Shown here: one piece after another, positions 49,764-62,774 of the stretch | How positions within the stretch are numbered: the stretch's first letter is position 1 | Layout: each line of letters begins with the position of its first letter | Assembly (NCBI GenBank): GCA_022749755.1 | Contig: CM040444.1 | Location: forward strand, 10,706,274 to 10,770,273 | From: Azadirachta indica | Lineage: Eukaryota > Streptophyta > Magnoliopsida > Sapindales > Meliaceae | DNA length: 64,000 bases | Direction: 5' to 3' | Made by a program: the position numbers and the translations under genes | The notes under the pieces: model-generated | What the model was told of the DNA's origin: nothing | The model's input: only the letters and a program-made list of their open reading frames with translations | Databases searched by the model: none

Positions 49764-52700
49764 ATGGCTACCAGTAATGGAGAGGGAGGAGGAGAAGACG
49801 AGCTGAAGAAAATGGCGGAACTTAGCAAAACCCTAAAAGAAGGAGAAAGAATTGTGGCCCCCACTCGTAGACCCGACGGTACCCTCCGAAAACCCATTCG
49901 GATTCGAGCTGGTTACGTCCCTCAAGAAGAAGTTGCCATCTATCAATCCAAAGGAGCCCTGGTGTCTTTCTTTTGTTTGCTCTCTTTAATCTTTTTGCTA
50001 GCAAGAATGAGAAGAAAGTTTGAAGATTGGAAAATTTTGTTCTTTACCGTTTTAGAATTGTGTTCATTTCCCTAAACAATGTCGTTTTTGGTGTATCTAG
50101 TTTCTAATGAATGGAGATTTTCCCTTTTTGGGTTGTCTAAAAGGGAAAATTTAGGATTTGAATTTAATTTAATGGCAATTTCTTAGTAAATGGATGGAAT
50201 ATTTGTTATTTATTTGTTTTGTTTTTTGGTTTCAATGGATCAATGAGTAGACATTGGTTATTGTTGTTTGTTTTGATGCAGTTGAGAAAAGAATTGATGG
50301 CATTGCAGGAGGTGCCTCCTGGTTATGATCCAGTTGTTGATGCAAAACCCAAGAGTAAGTCTGTAAAGAGAAATGAAAGAAAGAAGGAGAAACGGCTACA
50401 GGTATTTTGACTTTTATTTTCGTTAAATCGGTCTTACTTTTTAGCCCTATTCATTCTTGAACTTGGTTTGTCAGGAAATTATATTAAGTTTGGTATTATT
50501 TATGTTTTTGATGATATCAGTCCAGTTCCCTACGGTGCTTATCTACAGACCGAGTATATTAGTCCAGTTAGGTGATATTTGAATGCAGCTTCCAGACTTG
50601 TGGAATGTACTGATGGTTAAAGATTTACATTAGATGAACAGGAAATCCAGTTAGGTGGTGAAAACTTTAACTACCTGATCTATGCATGATATGTGTGTAT
50701 ATGGCTGGAGTTAGGAATCCAAAACCATCCACAAAAATGAAATATTCCTAGAAAAGCTCCATACAGAACAAAATAAATTGATATCAACTTTCCAATTTTA
50801 AATAATGGAAAAGAAAGGAACATTTCGATGCTCTTGTGTCATTGTTGTTCACAAAGAAGCCGGAAATTCCACTCTGTCCCATAAGGATGGTGGAGACTTT
50901 CCTGCATAATTGCCAATGTTCTTTCTTTCCTCTTCTGTATCACCCATAGGATGGTCATCCCAATGCATTTCAGTACAATCCCAGTTTTCTTCCCCCCATA
51001 AAGGCAAAGGAGTGTTCAATGTGAGCAGAACTAACTTGAGGAAAAACCCAATTTGAATTATATTTTACCAGAAGATTCTGCAATATAAAGTAAAGGAGCA
51101 GAGAAGGAAGAGATGATATATGCATTCAACATCCATTTTGCATGAGGTACACCACTGAGGGGGAAAAAAGCACAGTAGAATTTCCTTTGAATCATGTTGT
51201 TGGTATTGGCTTTTCTATGAGCAATCAACCAAGCTGGAAATTTGACCATTGTAGGAACTTTAGCTGTCCATATCCAGTTTAAAGGCCTGAACGGAGGCAG
51301 GTTAGACTCATCTATCAATCCTATTAAAAAGGATTTCACTGCAATATCTTCAGATAATGCTAGGAAAAGGCTAATGCTCCTTAAGCTACTAGTTTCATGG
51401 AAGCGGCTTCTTCACCCTTTATACTGAATGCAAGTTAATTTACCAAATTACCTGTGGCAGGCTGCTCTTGAAAAGGGTAAAAACATAGAAACCATGGGCG
51501 ACGAGGAGACAAAAAAGGAAGAAGCGCTACCAGCTGAAAATGTAGGTCGTGGATCAGCATCTGCCAAGTCGTTGACGTCTCAGATGAATGAACTATCTGT
51601 TTCTTCAAATCCAGTTGCAGAGACCCCTCTGGCAGATGCAAAGGACGCTAATGATGCTGGGGCTCCTGGTCAAGACATTGATAAAAGAATTCGGGCTCTT
51701 AAAAAGAAAGTAAGTTCATCATGGTCCTTTGGTCAAACAAATTCTTTAAGGAATTTATAATGTTATTGTTTTTGCTTTTGTTCAAAAGGGGAACAAGAAT
51801 ATGAGAATTACACATTGTATGAGAATGGAATATATTTTGCAAGGGAAGGTTAGTAAGGATAAAATTCTACAAATATGAAATTCTATAACCAAGAAGAAAT
51901 TTTTCTTGGTGGATTGACTGAACTATCTGTAACTGTTCATTGATTGGAGTCAGGTACTAATATTAGATGAAGAGATATTTTTTGGATGTCATACTTTTCT
52001 TGATAAAAGTAGAATTATTGCTACATATTTCAACGAGCGAAATAGTATATATATTGAAGCACTTTCCAATTATCCGTGGCTACAAAAGTTGGATATTGAT
52101 GAATTTGGTTCAAGTGTAGGTCATCTGTATTCATTATTTTTATATGTTGGATATCACAAATCTAACTCCCTTTTATAAACAGAATGCAAAAGAAAATAAT
52201 ATTCGAGCTTTTTCAAGGGAAATTTCCTCTTTCCTAGGTTGTAATGCAAATAAAATAGCTTTGGATTATCTGGCCAACTGGGACTAGTTTAAAGGGTAAA
52301 GGCTATCAGATTCAGATTTTATATTTAGTTCTGAATAATGAATTTGCTTACTTTTATTTCAGTTATTTAATTTGATTACTAATTTTCCTGACATTCCTAG
52401 AATCAACCTAAAACAAACAAAAAAAAAAAAATACAAAGATACCCATTTTTTACATTGCCTTCACTATTTAATAGAACCAACTTGACCTTAAATTCCCTAA
52501 TTGTGTACATGCTGCATCACTATGCTACATTTGGCTTATTGGAAACTAGTAGAATGTACACCAAATTTCAAAATGAAATTTAAAAGAAGACTATTTGATC
52601 TAGAAGTGGCGGGTTCTTGTAAGATCGATTCAACTCACAAAATTATGACTTTGGCTTGCCTAAACCTTGCATGTAACTTTGTTGTTTGAATTTAATTCTG

Positions 52701-54906
52701 AGTCATCTTTGCACTAGAAAGTTGCACAAGCAAGACATAACACGTATTTGCTGGTAGTGTTGATCCGGATGAATTGATGAATTTGGTTCGTTTTTTTTTT
52801 TTTATAGGATCAGTTTGGTTTGGCTTTGGATTAATTACTTCGAAATTTTTGGTTCTGTTATATCAATCTGGGAATCGAACGGTAACTGAACAGAAGTTTG
52901 ATTTTTATTTTGATTTTTGGTTAAAAAAAAAGATAAAATATTGATTAATTTTAATATAAAAATCACAAAAAAAATGTAAACTCAAAACATACAAGTTAAT
53001 ATTTCAAACAACATTAGAGTCAAACTAAATTGAATTGAACCGACTCGAATGGGTTCTGTTTGATTTTACTCTTTATTGGGCTCGCTCGGTTGAGTTTCAG
53101 AAAACCGAACCATTCGGTTTGGTTTTGGGTTGTGTCCAAACCAAACTGAACCGAAAATAGCCCGGCCCCCTATTGGCAGGGTTTTTAAGCTTGTAGTTCT
53201 GGGAATGGATGACTTAAAGTTCTTTCAGAAGAGGAATATAGTAGAATGCTGATGCTTGCAGGAAATGCTAGAAAAATTGAGAAACTCTTCTTTCATGCAT
53301 GGACACGAAGCTAAAAGTTTGGAATGTCTTTCCTTGAGTGCAATTCAGTTCCGTGATATTGCCACAAGCAAAATTGATTTAGTTTTAGGGTGTGTTAATG
53401 GTGCAGGTTGATATATCTGTAATCTGAGATGGTTTTTGGCTGATTATTGTTCTACTTAATATGTCATTTAATATAACTATTTTATCATGCTCTTCATTTT
53501 TTTCATTCCTTATTCCCTATCTATTTTGGTTGCTGCCTGTGCATTTTATTTGTTTCGTGACACTTGTTGAAAGTTTTCAACCTTTTGGGAAATACCAAGT
53601 GCTAATATGTACTCATATTTGTGAATTTCTCTTTTTATTGATCAGTAGCCATAATGGATATGATTTGTGGCTAATGCAACCATTTATTGTTAATGTTCTT
53701 CTTTATCTTCTTAACCATCATAAGGATCAGTTAGGTGAGTGCCTTGAGCCATAAATTTAATGACAGACAATCAATTGGCATTTGTCCGTTTTTATGTGGG
53801 AAAGCTTGAAATGCTTTGGTCCTGACAACTGCTTACAATGTTTTACAGAGTCCTTCAGTGCTTGAATTTCTTAGAACATATTTTCCACTATCTTACAGTT
53901 TCTGCACAAATTGGCTCACTTGTAGCACAACCCAAATGCAATTGCTTATCTCAATACCTAGCCTTAGAAAAAGGGCCTTTTGAAGCTTTTCTTTTATACT
54001 GCTAAATTATAGCACCATTTAAGGCACTAGTAATAGCAACAGCCATTATAATTTTTTCTCATCCTGCTTTTCTTTGTACTTAATACTTGTAGAGAAGAGT
54101 ATGGGGTTTGGATGTAAAAGATTACAAGAATAGGAAGATTACAAATTCTGATGGGATAAAGCTACTTTCTTGCTTGATTATGGGGTTTTAGGTTGTAGTT
54201 GATTCAAGGATACTTTAGATGACTTTGTGGATTCATGATTAACAGTTTTCTTATTTTTTCTTTGTTTCTATTGTTAAACTGCTGGTCCACCATTTGGTAA
54301 TTTCTTTAATTAACAAAATTTTGATGTTTCTAGTTGATTCTACAGTATTTATTTCTTGTAATTTTTTTTTAAAAGAAGAAAAAATTAGAGAGAGTAGCAT
54401 ATATGCCATGGATTCATTATTTTACGGATTTTCTATACCCATACAAAGTAATGAAAGCTCTGGAAATTGAGTTTGATTGGAAAAGTGCTGCATTTAATTC
54501 GGTGAAAGCAATGATGGAGGATTTGCAAAAAACATGGCTCGGGGGTCAGCTTATTTTTACTTCATAAAGATTCTGTTCAGCTTTCTACTGTAGCCTAAAT
54601 TTTGTATTGTTGCCGTTCTTTTATTTCTGATTCCAAAATTCCTGCATGTTTGTTGGCTACTTTGGTGCGCTCTCCTGGTAGCAACCAGCAAATTTGGAGC
54701 TCTAGTAGAAACATCGGAAGCAACTAACTGTAAGTATTCATGTTTTTCACTCATGGCTGCAGATTCGACTTGCAGAAGCTCAGCAGCAGAAAACTGGGCA
54801 ACAAGAATTGAAGCCAGAGCAGTTGGAGAAGCTGTTAAAAGTGGAAGGTTGGCACGAGGAGCTAAAGCTTTTGGAGGATAAAAAGGCTGAACTGGCAGCA
54901 TCGTGA
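49764..54906 (+). CDS. PYM1: PYM homologue, partner of Y14 and Mago (four exons)
   Basis: Exons 49,764-49,961, 50,282-50,401, 51,461-51,709 and 54,763-54,906 join in phase 0 at GT...AG borders and encode 236 residues, a little longer than the roughly 200 usual for plant PYM. Residues 19-65 carry the Mago-binding (WIBG) region: [20 protein letters not shown], then [17 protein letters not shown]. Residues 87-106 are a basic patch ([16 protein letters not shown]) and about 178-236 a charged helical C-terminus beginning [12 protein letters not shown] and ending in [11 protein letters not shown]. The middle is acidic and Ser-rich. PYM binds the Y14-Mago core of the exon junction complex in the cytoplasm, meets the small ribosomal subunit and helps recycle the complex. 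The start is the first ATG after a leader of probable 5' UTR and gives the expected N-terminus. Function is inferred from family similarity. Confidence 0.93.
50870..51345 (-). pseudogene. LINE (L1-type) zf-RVT fragment in PYM intron 2
   Basis: On the - strand the open part 51,339-51,058 contains [20 protein letters not shown] followed by [10 protein letters not shown], the typical end region of plant L1 reverse transcriptases (zf-RVT domain). Downstream pieces in other frames continue to about 50,870. It is truncated, frameshifted and antisense to PYM. No poly(A) tail or duplication is evident. Confidence 0.72.
52790..53170. repeat. GAACCGAA-rich repeat in PYM intron 3
   Basis: Contains repeated 'aaccgaac', 'ttcggtttggtttt' and 'ccaaaccaaactgaaccgaa' words on both strands, with the left part ('cagtttggtttggctttgg') facing the right part in inverted orientation. 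Such units are common short non-autonomous elements in plants. The ends are not defined. Smaller pieces occur near 4,350-4,430 and 7,290-7,370. Confidence 0.55.
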
Positions 54907-57000
54907 TTTCCATCAGCGTGAGTATGAACAAAAGAACTGTGTAGTTGTCATTTACAGTTTGCTAGATTGATGAAGATAAGATGTAAACACTGAATTCTGG
55001 GAATAGAGATACATCTATCAAGATTTTGAGTTGATTACAATGGTACGTGAAATGAGTTTGCATATTACCAAATCATAATGGGTTAAACTTCCGATTTCTG
55101 AATTTCATATCACTTAAGAGCATTCTAAGTAAACCAATTGACTCGTGCAAACATTTTGGTGGTGTTGGTTTTGCTAGAATGTGTATAGTTTTCAAACATT
55201 AAGTATATCAAGTTTCGTACTGAACATTTCAAGTTCGATGTTGCTTACGCCAATTCTCTGTTAGTCTCTAATTTTATGTTGAAGTGTTTCAAAATTTGCT
55301 CAACAATTTTAAGTTTCATCTACCTTATTTCTAGTCTTCTGTTAAGCATATCAAATGTTGCAGGACGAGTTACAGGTTGAACACTGCACATGCAAAAATT
55401 TTTTTTTTTTTTTAAATTTAATTTCTGTGTTTCTTTTTTAAATTAATTTTTAACACATTTCAAGTCCTGTGTTGCTCATTGTAATTAACAAGTTTAATAA
55501 TAGAAAAATATTAAATTTTTTAAATGGAAAATCATTATAATGTGGATTAATTACGTCTAGGAGTCTCAATTTTGAGCCTTGAAAATAAATATTAAAACTT
55601 TGGGACTCAGAGATTTGTTACCCAGTGCTTGTACTATAGGATCCTCTACTTGTTTTCTTTTTCGTTTTTTTTTCTCTAATTTTTCTTTATTTGTTAATTA
55701 TTTATTTATATGAAAAATTAATAAAATTGAACGGCCACAATTTCATTTCATCTTTTCACCTAACTAAATTATTTTAATTTCTAAAAGTTAAAACTCACCA
55801 AACTCAATTTTTTTAAAAAAGTTTCTTCTCATATTTTTCAAAGTAATTATCGTGCGTGAAATTGTAAATCCTTTTAATTTTAGGATAATTTTTTTAAAAT
55901 CAAAATACTTTTTTAATTATACTTCCAATAATTTAATATAGCACTAGCTAAACACATATCAAAAGTATTTTGTTATATCACTGAACCATAATTACTCCCC
56001 CAAAAAATGCTAAAAAAAAAACAATGGAACATAAGTCCTTTTTTTTTAAGCACTCTAAGAGGTTGTTTGTTTTGTTAACTCAAATTTGAACATAATTATT
56101 TAAATGTTTAAGAATAGTTTGTTTTTTAATTTATATATGAATATTTGTTAAAAATATTTGAATATAATTAAATTAAAAATTTTGACTTAAATCTGAATGA
56201 CCGAATATTTAAATAATTTAATATTTTTATTTTTAAAAAATATTCTTGTTTTATTAATCTATTTACTAGCAAAATTAAAATACTAATTAATTATTTTTTA
56301 TGTATCTTTTTTTTATTGTTGGTCCCCTCTAATTGTCTTCTTAACCCTATTTATTTTATATTTTAATTATTGTTATAAATTTATATATTTACAAAATTAC
56401 AACTATATTACAATATATCTTATTATTTTTATTTAACTTTTATTGATCTTTATATATCATTGATTATAAAATTTTTTTTTTTAAAAATCATATATCAAAA
56501 TAAATAAATAATGTACATACTAATATAATTTATTAATTTTAACTTATTATTATGCTAATATAATTAAAATTATTATAGATAGAAGTATATTATTTACAAG
56601 AGTACATAAGTCAGAATATCAATTGTTACTTTTTATTTTGTTTAAAATAAACAATTTAATACTTACTTTCAGTTGTTTTAAAATAAAAAATAAATATATT
56701 ATCCAAATTCAGATTTCAGTTAAATTTAAATTTATGTCATGTTAAGAGTTCAGACCAAAAAAAAAAAAACACTAGCTAAAAAGTAAATTAAATAGGCAAG
56801 ATTTAGTTTTTTGTTTTAACCTAATTAACTAATTATTTATTTTTATTCTTAAAAACTCAAAAACTTATTATTTTATGTATCTTTTTATTTTTCAATTTTT
56901 CTTTTCTTCTTTTTCAAAATCTTATTATAAACCTGCATATGACTAGAAATCCTTTTACTTTTGAATAATTTATTAACACTTTTTTTAATTACATATTCAA
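54907..57000. other. PYM 3' region and AT-rich spacer with local repeats
   Basis: The first 100-150 bp probably include the PYM 3' UTR. Beyond that is AT-rich DNA. 55,920-56,040 resembles 57,000-57,110, 59,310-59,430 and 59,890-60,000 (an 'atttaat(a/g)tagcac...attgctt...gaaacataag' type unit), a locally amplified repeat. Confidence 0.4.
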
Positions 57001-57039
57001 ACATTTAATGTAGCATTAAAAATATTTTGAAAATACTTT

Positions 57040-57936
57040 TTTAAGGTAATAAATAGTAATTGTTTTCCTTAAAAAGCAGTGGAAAAATAAACGCTATGAA
57101 TGAAAAGCCTTTTCTTCATAGCACTCCTAAATCGACCTTGAATGAGGATGGAAATTGATGCACACCCTTAGCTAATTAAAATGAGGAAAAATACCAAAAA
57201 GACCCCCTACTTTTTTGTATTACTATCACTTACGTCCCTGATATTCAAAAACTACAAGTTACCTCCTCACCATTATAACAATAACGTTCATATTTAACTT
57301 TTTCAGCATAAATTATTTTATTGTCCCTCAAGTTAAGTACAGTGACATCATATTGCAAGGTTAAATCTAAACGTTAGTGTTATAACAGATAGGGGGTAAA
57401 TTATAGTTTTTGAATATCAAAGAAGTAAGTGGTAGTCATGCAAAAAAAAAAAAAAACAGGGGATTTTTGGTATTTTTCCTTAAAATGACAAAGAAAAAGG
57501 AAAATACAATTGATCCCAGCTCGAATAGCACAAGCGCCCAGAAAGGCTTTTATTATCCTATTTAGAGGCGGAGCCAAGATTAGCATTATGATGGAGATGG
57601 AGGGATTTAAATGTAGTTAGTTTAAAGTTGTGATAACGAAAGTAATAAAAGTGTATGTTGAAGGGCTAAATTGTTAAATTTAATAATATGTAATTCAAAT
57701 ATTTTGCGGGGCCTATAAGGCTGGGACAGGGTCACTTCAAGCCCTACAGTCACTTCGTCACGGATATTATTATTTATGGTAGATTATTTCAAATCTCATT
57801 CAACGTAACAAATAACCCAAATCTTAGTAAAAACAAAAAATAACAAATAGGACTAAAATAAAAAAAAAATTAATAAAATAAATTCTTCTAAAATAAGAGA
57901 AATTAAATAAATTAAAGACTTCTAAAACTATCTTTC

Positions 57937-57967
<31 letters not shown>

Positions 57968-58080
57968 GTCACTATTTTCTTTTTCACTTATCTTTTTATT
58001 TTAATATTAAATATTATATCTATAATAATATGTCAAAAATCTTTTGGGAGTTTAGATAAATACGTTTATAGTACAATTTT
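57040..58080 (+). repeat. Segmental duplication, copy 1 (carries a MITE)
   Basis: Shares a long order of landmarks with 59,940-60,560: 'aagccttttcttcatag', 'gaccttgaatgaggat', 'caattgatc', 'aatagcacaag', 'cttttattatcct', 'tttcaaatctcatt', 'aaaactatctttcatata', 'tagtttagataaata'-type. It is interrupted by the 295-bp MITE at 57,185-57,479. Confidence 0.7.
57185..57479. mobile_element. Mutator-type MITE with 9-bp target duplication
   Basis: Inverted ends of about 110 bp: the left 'ggaaaaataccaaaaagacc' matches the reverse complement of the right '...ggatttttggtatttttcc'. Inside, 'cacttacgtccctgatattc' pairs with its counterpart 'gaatatcaaagaagtaagtg'. The flanking TTAAAATGA is identical at 57,176-57,184 and 57,480-57,488. 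A 9-bp duplication fits Mutator-like transposase. It is non-coding. Confidence 0.8.
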
Positions 58081-59104
58081 TGCACAAAAAATAAACAAAT
58101 TCACATTTTTATAGTGTCCCAAAGAGTGTAGGAATTAAATGGAAGGAATGGGTCCTTGCCACCCAACTATGAGCTGGGTAGCCCTTTTCACTCACCTAAT
58201 TCGTAGAAATTTACTTGTGTACTTGGATTGTACACATCTTTTTACCTTTTTGTAAGTGGGCAGATGCCTAAGTGAGAATGGACCATTCATAGTCATGAGT
58301 CCATTTGCGCATGCTCACTTTGATTTTAGGCATGATTTTATAACGGAAAAGGTTAAAGCATCTTTTTTCTCAAAATACAAATATTTTAAATATGATTAAG
58401 AAAAGTGATGCAATCTTGATGATATTTTATGCTTATTTCTTTGTGTAGACTCTTGAAAAGCTAATATATCTGTGTATGCGATATCTATTTTTATATTGAA
58501 GGATATCTATTTATATTTTTTTTAATAAAAAATCTCATAATTATGAGAAGAGTTCTGTCATAAATAAATTTTAAACGTGTTTTTTTTTATAAAGAAAAAA
58601 CGTGTTTACCATTTAAGTTTGGTCTAAATGCTGAAAAAGTAAATATTAAATTAGAAAAAAATAAGAATTTGAAGAGTTTAAGTAATGTTATAAAAAAAAT
58701 AATTTTAGAAATAATATTAGTGTATTATTGTCAAATAATTAATTTTCTTTCTATCAATATTTGTACATTAATTATGTATGAAAGCATATAGTGAAAGTAA
58801 AATGAACCTTTTTGTCAAGTAACAATTCTCAACTTTTAAATTAATACAAAAGTATAATCTAACCCATTTCTTTTAAATTCTCATAGTACAGAAAATCTTT
58901 GTTATAGATATGTAGTTAATAGGTTAGGAGCCTATTATAAAAGAAGTTTAAAACAAAAGCAGTTGTATTTTCTCATCTCTTTTTCCGCGACACACGTTAA
59001 TAAATAAAATGCAAAATTTATTTTTAAAATTATAAGGAAGCGATTTGTGTTAAAAAAAAAATCAATATACATACTTCAAAAGTATTATTTTATATAATCA
59101 AAAC

Positions 59105-59300
59105 AGTAATTGCATTTCTTGAAAGATTACAATAAAAATGCAATACATTAAAACATAAGTTTTCTTTTTTCATATCACTCTCATAAAAAGTGCTTTTTAT
59201 TATTTGTTTTTTCTAAATTTCAATCTTCCTCTCTCCTTTTTAAATAAAAAACTTGTTATCAACGTGGGCAAGATAATTTATTGACAACAATTATTTTATC
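59105..59300 (+). repeat. Direct repeat, unit 1
   Basis: 'aaaatgcaatacattaaaac' to 'ttatcaacgtgggcaagat' and beyond, matched by 59,475-59,660. Confidence 0.75.
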
Positions 59301-59474
59301 AATTATACTTTTTAACCATTTAATATAACCCTAAGAATATTTTAAAAATACTTTGTTAATAATCAACCATAATTGCTTCTTTAAAAAGTGCCTTTTTATG
59401 AAAAAAAAGTAATGAAACATAAGCAATGTGATTAATAAACCCTATCATTATATTTCAAATAGCAAGAAACTAAT

Positions 59475-59660
59475 TTATTAAAAATGCAATACATTAAAAC
59501 ATAAGTTTTTTTCTCATATCACTCATAAAAGTGCTTTTTATTATTTGTTTTTTTTTCAATTTCAATCTTCCTCCCTCCTTTTTAAAAACTAGTTATCAAC
59601 GTGGGCAAGATTATAAACTCTTAATTTTAGATAATTTACTGACAACAAATTATTTTATCA
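59475..59660 (+). repeat. Direct repeat, unit 2
   Basis: Second copy of 59,105-59,300, about 360 bp downstream, with small indels. Confidence 0.75.
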
Positions 59661-59939
59661 TTATATATGAAATAGTAAGAAACTAATTTATTAAACAAAA
59701 AAATTAATATATAATTGCTAACCATCTCTAAAAAAAAAAAAAAAAAAAGTAATAGGTAACATAGATTTAAAGACTTAGAGGTGTCAAAAGCCTACAGAGC
59801 ATATTTAAAGGCATATTGGAGTATAGAATCAATTAGAATCTGATATATATTTGAGTGAATTTTTTCCGCATCACACATTCAAACATTTAATAAAGCACTA
59901 AAAAACACTTCGATAGTACTTTTCTTATATAATCAAATA

Positions 59940-60560
59940 GTAATTGCTTTCTTTCAAAGCACTGGAAGAAAAATGCTATGAAACATAAGCCTTTTCTTCA
60001 TAGTACTCCCAAATTGACCTTGAATGAGGATAGAAATTGATGCTCGTGATTGGCTTGTTAAAAGGAATATAATTGATCTCAACTCAAATAGCACAAGTAC
60101 CTGCAGGGGCTTTTATTATCCTCTATTCAGGGGCAGAGTCAGGACTAGTATTGTGGAAATTCATGTTGAAGGACTAAGTCGTTAAATTTAAGGATAAATT
60201 TTCTGAGGCTATTTCAAATTAACAAGGCCACTTCAGGCTCTACAGTGACTGCGCTGATCTTATTTGTGGTAGACTATTTCAAATCTCATTTAACAAAACA
60301 AATTAACCCAAAACTTAGTTAAACCAAAAATACAAAATACAACTAAAATAAAAAAAATTAGTAAGATATATTCTTCTGAAATAAGAGATAAAATAAATTA
60401 AAGAATCTTAAAACTATCTTTTATATATACACATAGTCACTGTTCCTATTCTTACTTACTTTTTTTTTAATATTATATTTTATTCGTGCAATCTATTAAT
60501 AAGGTTATATAAAAATCTATTGATAGTTTAGATAAATATTATTATAATGCATCTAAAAAA
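59940..60560 (+). repeat. Segmental duplication, copy 2 (MITE-free)
   Basis: Paralogue of 57,040-58,080 at an offset of about 2.9 kb. At the place of the MITE it reads 'ggcttgttaaaaggaat', an uninterrupted site with one copy of the target-like sequence. Confidence 0.7.
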
Positions 60561-60951
60561 TTTATTTATACAAATAGTGAGATTTTTATTCTGATGTGAA
60601 GAAAAATCCACTCACAAGCAATAAAAAAGTTTTATACTATTTTTAAAGTGTGAAACTTAAATGACAAGTATAGATTCTTACTATTAACTATGAGGGTTTA
60701 AGTAGTTGGAGGACTGAACTGCACGTTGAAGTCCAGCCTACAAACCTTGCTAGCTAGGCAGCAAGGTTATTTTCTCACTTTTTATGTGGAAAATACTACC
60801 CACTATAAATAAGATCCACGTAAGCCTTTTTGATAATAATTTTTTTTCTTTTTTTTTACCTTCTCACTTTCCTCTATTTAAAACGTGATTAATAAAATTT
60901 ATTATTATATTTGATATAATAAAAAATAATTTATTATAGACAAATGACATT

Positions 60952-61670
60952 CAAGTCCTTAGAGTTTGGCTTAATAACTAGTTTTAATAATTTAAAAAAT
61001 ACTCACAAAAATCTCAAAATGACGATTATTCCCTATTAATATTAGTTATTCAACAAAAATAATTATTAAATCTTTAAAAATTGACAAAATATAATATATT
61101 TATCAATAATATATCAATAAATAGTACATTAATAATATAATATTTAATAATACATTATAAATTTATATATTTTATAAATAATATTTTATTTTTTTTTATT
61201 ATATTTTATATATTTTAGCTATACTTAAATATAAATTAAAACAAAATCATAAGTGTTGTACTATAGCATATGTTATATATAGATTAATATTTATTTATGA
61301 TTTGTTTTATTTATTTTCTAATACCTAATTAATATTAAATTGTTAATATATTGTAAAATAAATAAATTTATATTTTAGTTATAATTTATTAACAAATACT
61401 ATTTATATTATTTATGAAATATATAATTTTATATGTTAATAAATATTATATTATTCATGCACTAAAAAAGAATATTATGAATTATTTTAGTATTATATTT
61501 TTTATAAATATATTATATTTTATCAAATTTTAAAAATTTAATAATTATTTTTGTTAAATAATTATTACTGATAGGAATATAATCATTATTTTTAAATAAA
61601 TTAAAAATTTTATTGATATTTTAAATTATTAACACTAATTAGTCTATTAAACCAAGTTTTAGGGACTTGC
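60952..61670. mobile_element. Foldback-type element with long inverted repeats
   Basis: The left 'caagtccttagagtttggct' pairs with the reverse complement of the right 'ccaagttttagggacttg'. Further in, 'tgacgattattccctattaa' and 'aataattattaaatctttaa' pair with counterparts near 61,580-61,520. The interior contains 'taatacctaattaatattaa', which also occurs inverted near 36,345 in the TIR element at 36,001-37,098, so the two look related. AT-rich, no coding content, ends approximate. Confidence 0.55.
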
Positions 61671-61845
61671 ATTTTTTTTAATTAAATAAAAAAAATTAAT
61701 ATAGATTTTATCGCTAATCATCCCTAAAAAATAGTGGGTAATTATTAGCAGTTTGTTTTCTCTAACTTAATTATTATTAACTGGGGCAAAATGGGTAAAA
61801 TATTGATAGAATTATGCTTAAATTTTGAAGTCATTTAGTCAGTAA

Positions 61846-61848
61846 CTA

Positions 61849-61883
<35 letters not shown>

Positions 61884-61884
61884 C
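61846..61884 (+). repeat. (AT)n followed by (AC)n microsatellite
   Basis: An 'atat' run of about 26 bp followed by 'agacacacacac'. Confidence 0.85.
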
Positions 61885-62774
61885 CCATGTAAATCATACT
61901 TCAATTTAGAATCAATTTTGTTTGTTAATTTTGCAACAAATTTGAAGTTATCATCATCTCAAGTTTCATTGGCCCATCATCAGGTTTGCCTCCTACTCTA
62001 ATTTATTTGCTTTTGCTTGTTAATAATTTTTTTTACTCTTGATTTTAATTTCCGAAAATAACTTAAAATGTGTTTTACTTGATTTTTTAATAATTTTGTT
62101 CTTGATACTTTCTCAGTTTGAACAAAAAGATTTTATGCACCCTGAGAATATTTATAATTTAAAGAATAGAATGAAAAAATAAACAAACTAATCTTAAAAA
62201 TAGGATGAATGGTTCTTTAAATTTTTCTAATTTACTACGTGTGTTCGTTAATTAAAATTAATATTAAATTAATAATTTTATTTGTATTTAGAGACATAAT
62301 TTTACTTTCTTCGAATCGTTCTATAGAATTTGTTAATAATATAATTGTTTTAGACATATTGTAATTTATTAAAATGTTGTCTAATCAGAAGACCAATTCA
62401 TTTTTTGATTAGAAGACATTTTTGACCCTAAGATTTGTTCAACATCATAATCTGTTTGGAATAAATATCTTGCAAATGAGAAAAGGATTAATATGGTGCA
62501 TTTACATAACTTGGTAACAATGATTAACATAACTATTAAGAAATATAATAGGAATCGTATAAATTTTTATCTAATATATACACTATTAGGTAACGAATTA
62601 AAATGTTTGTAAATATTTTTGAAACTAATAGAATTAATGAATTTAATAGATTAAATTTGAAGGATTCAAATATTTTTTATCTTTTTTAAAAATAAAAATT
62701 ATTTTCATTTTCTAATTAATAAACAAATATGATTAGAAATTTTCTAATTAAATTAATTTCTTATTGTAAATTAG

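Noticed and set aside
54557..54931. 124-codon open frame on the - strand
   Set aside because: It is antisense to PYM exon 4, whose sense translation matches the family and ends in a proper stop.
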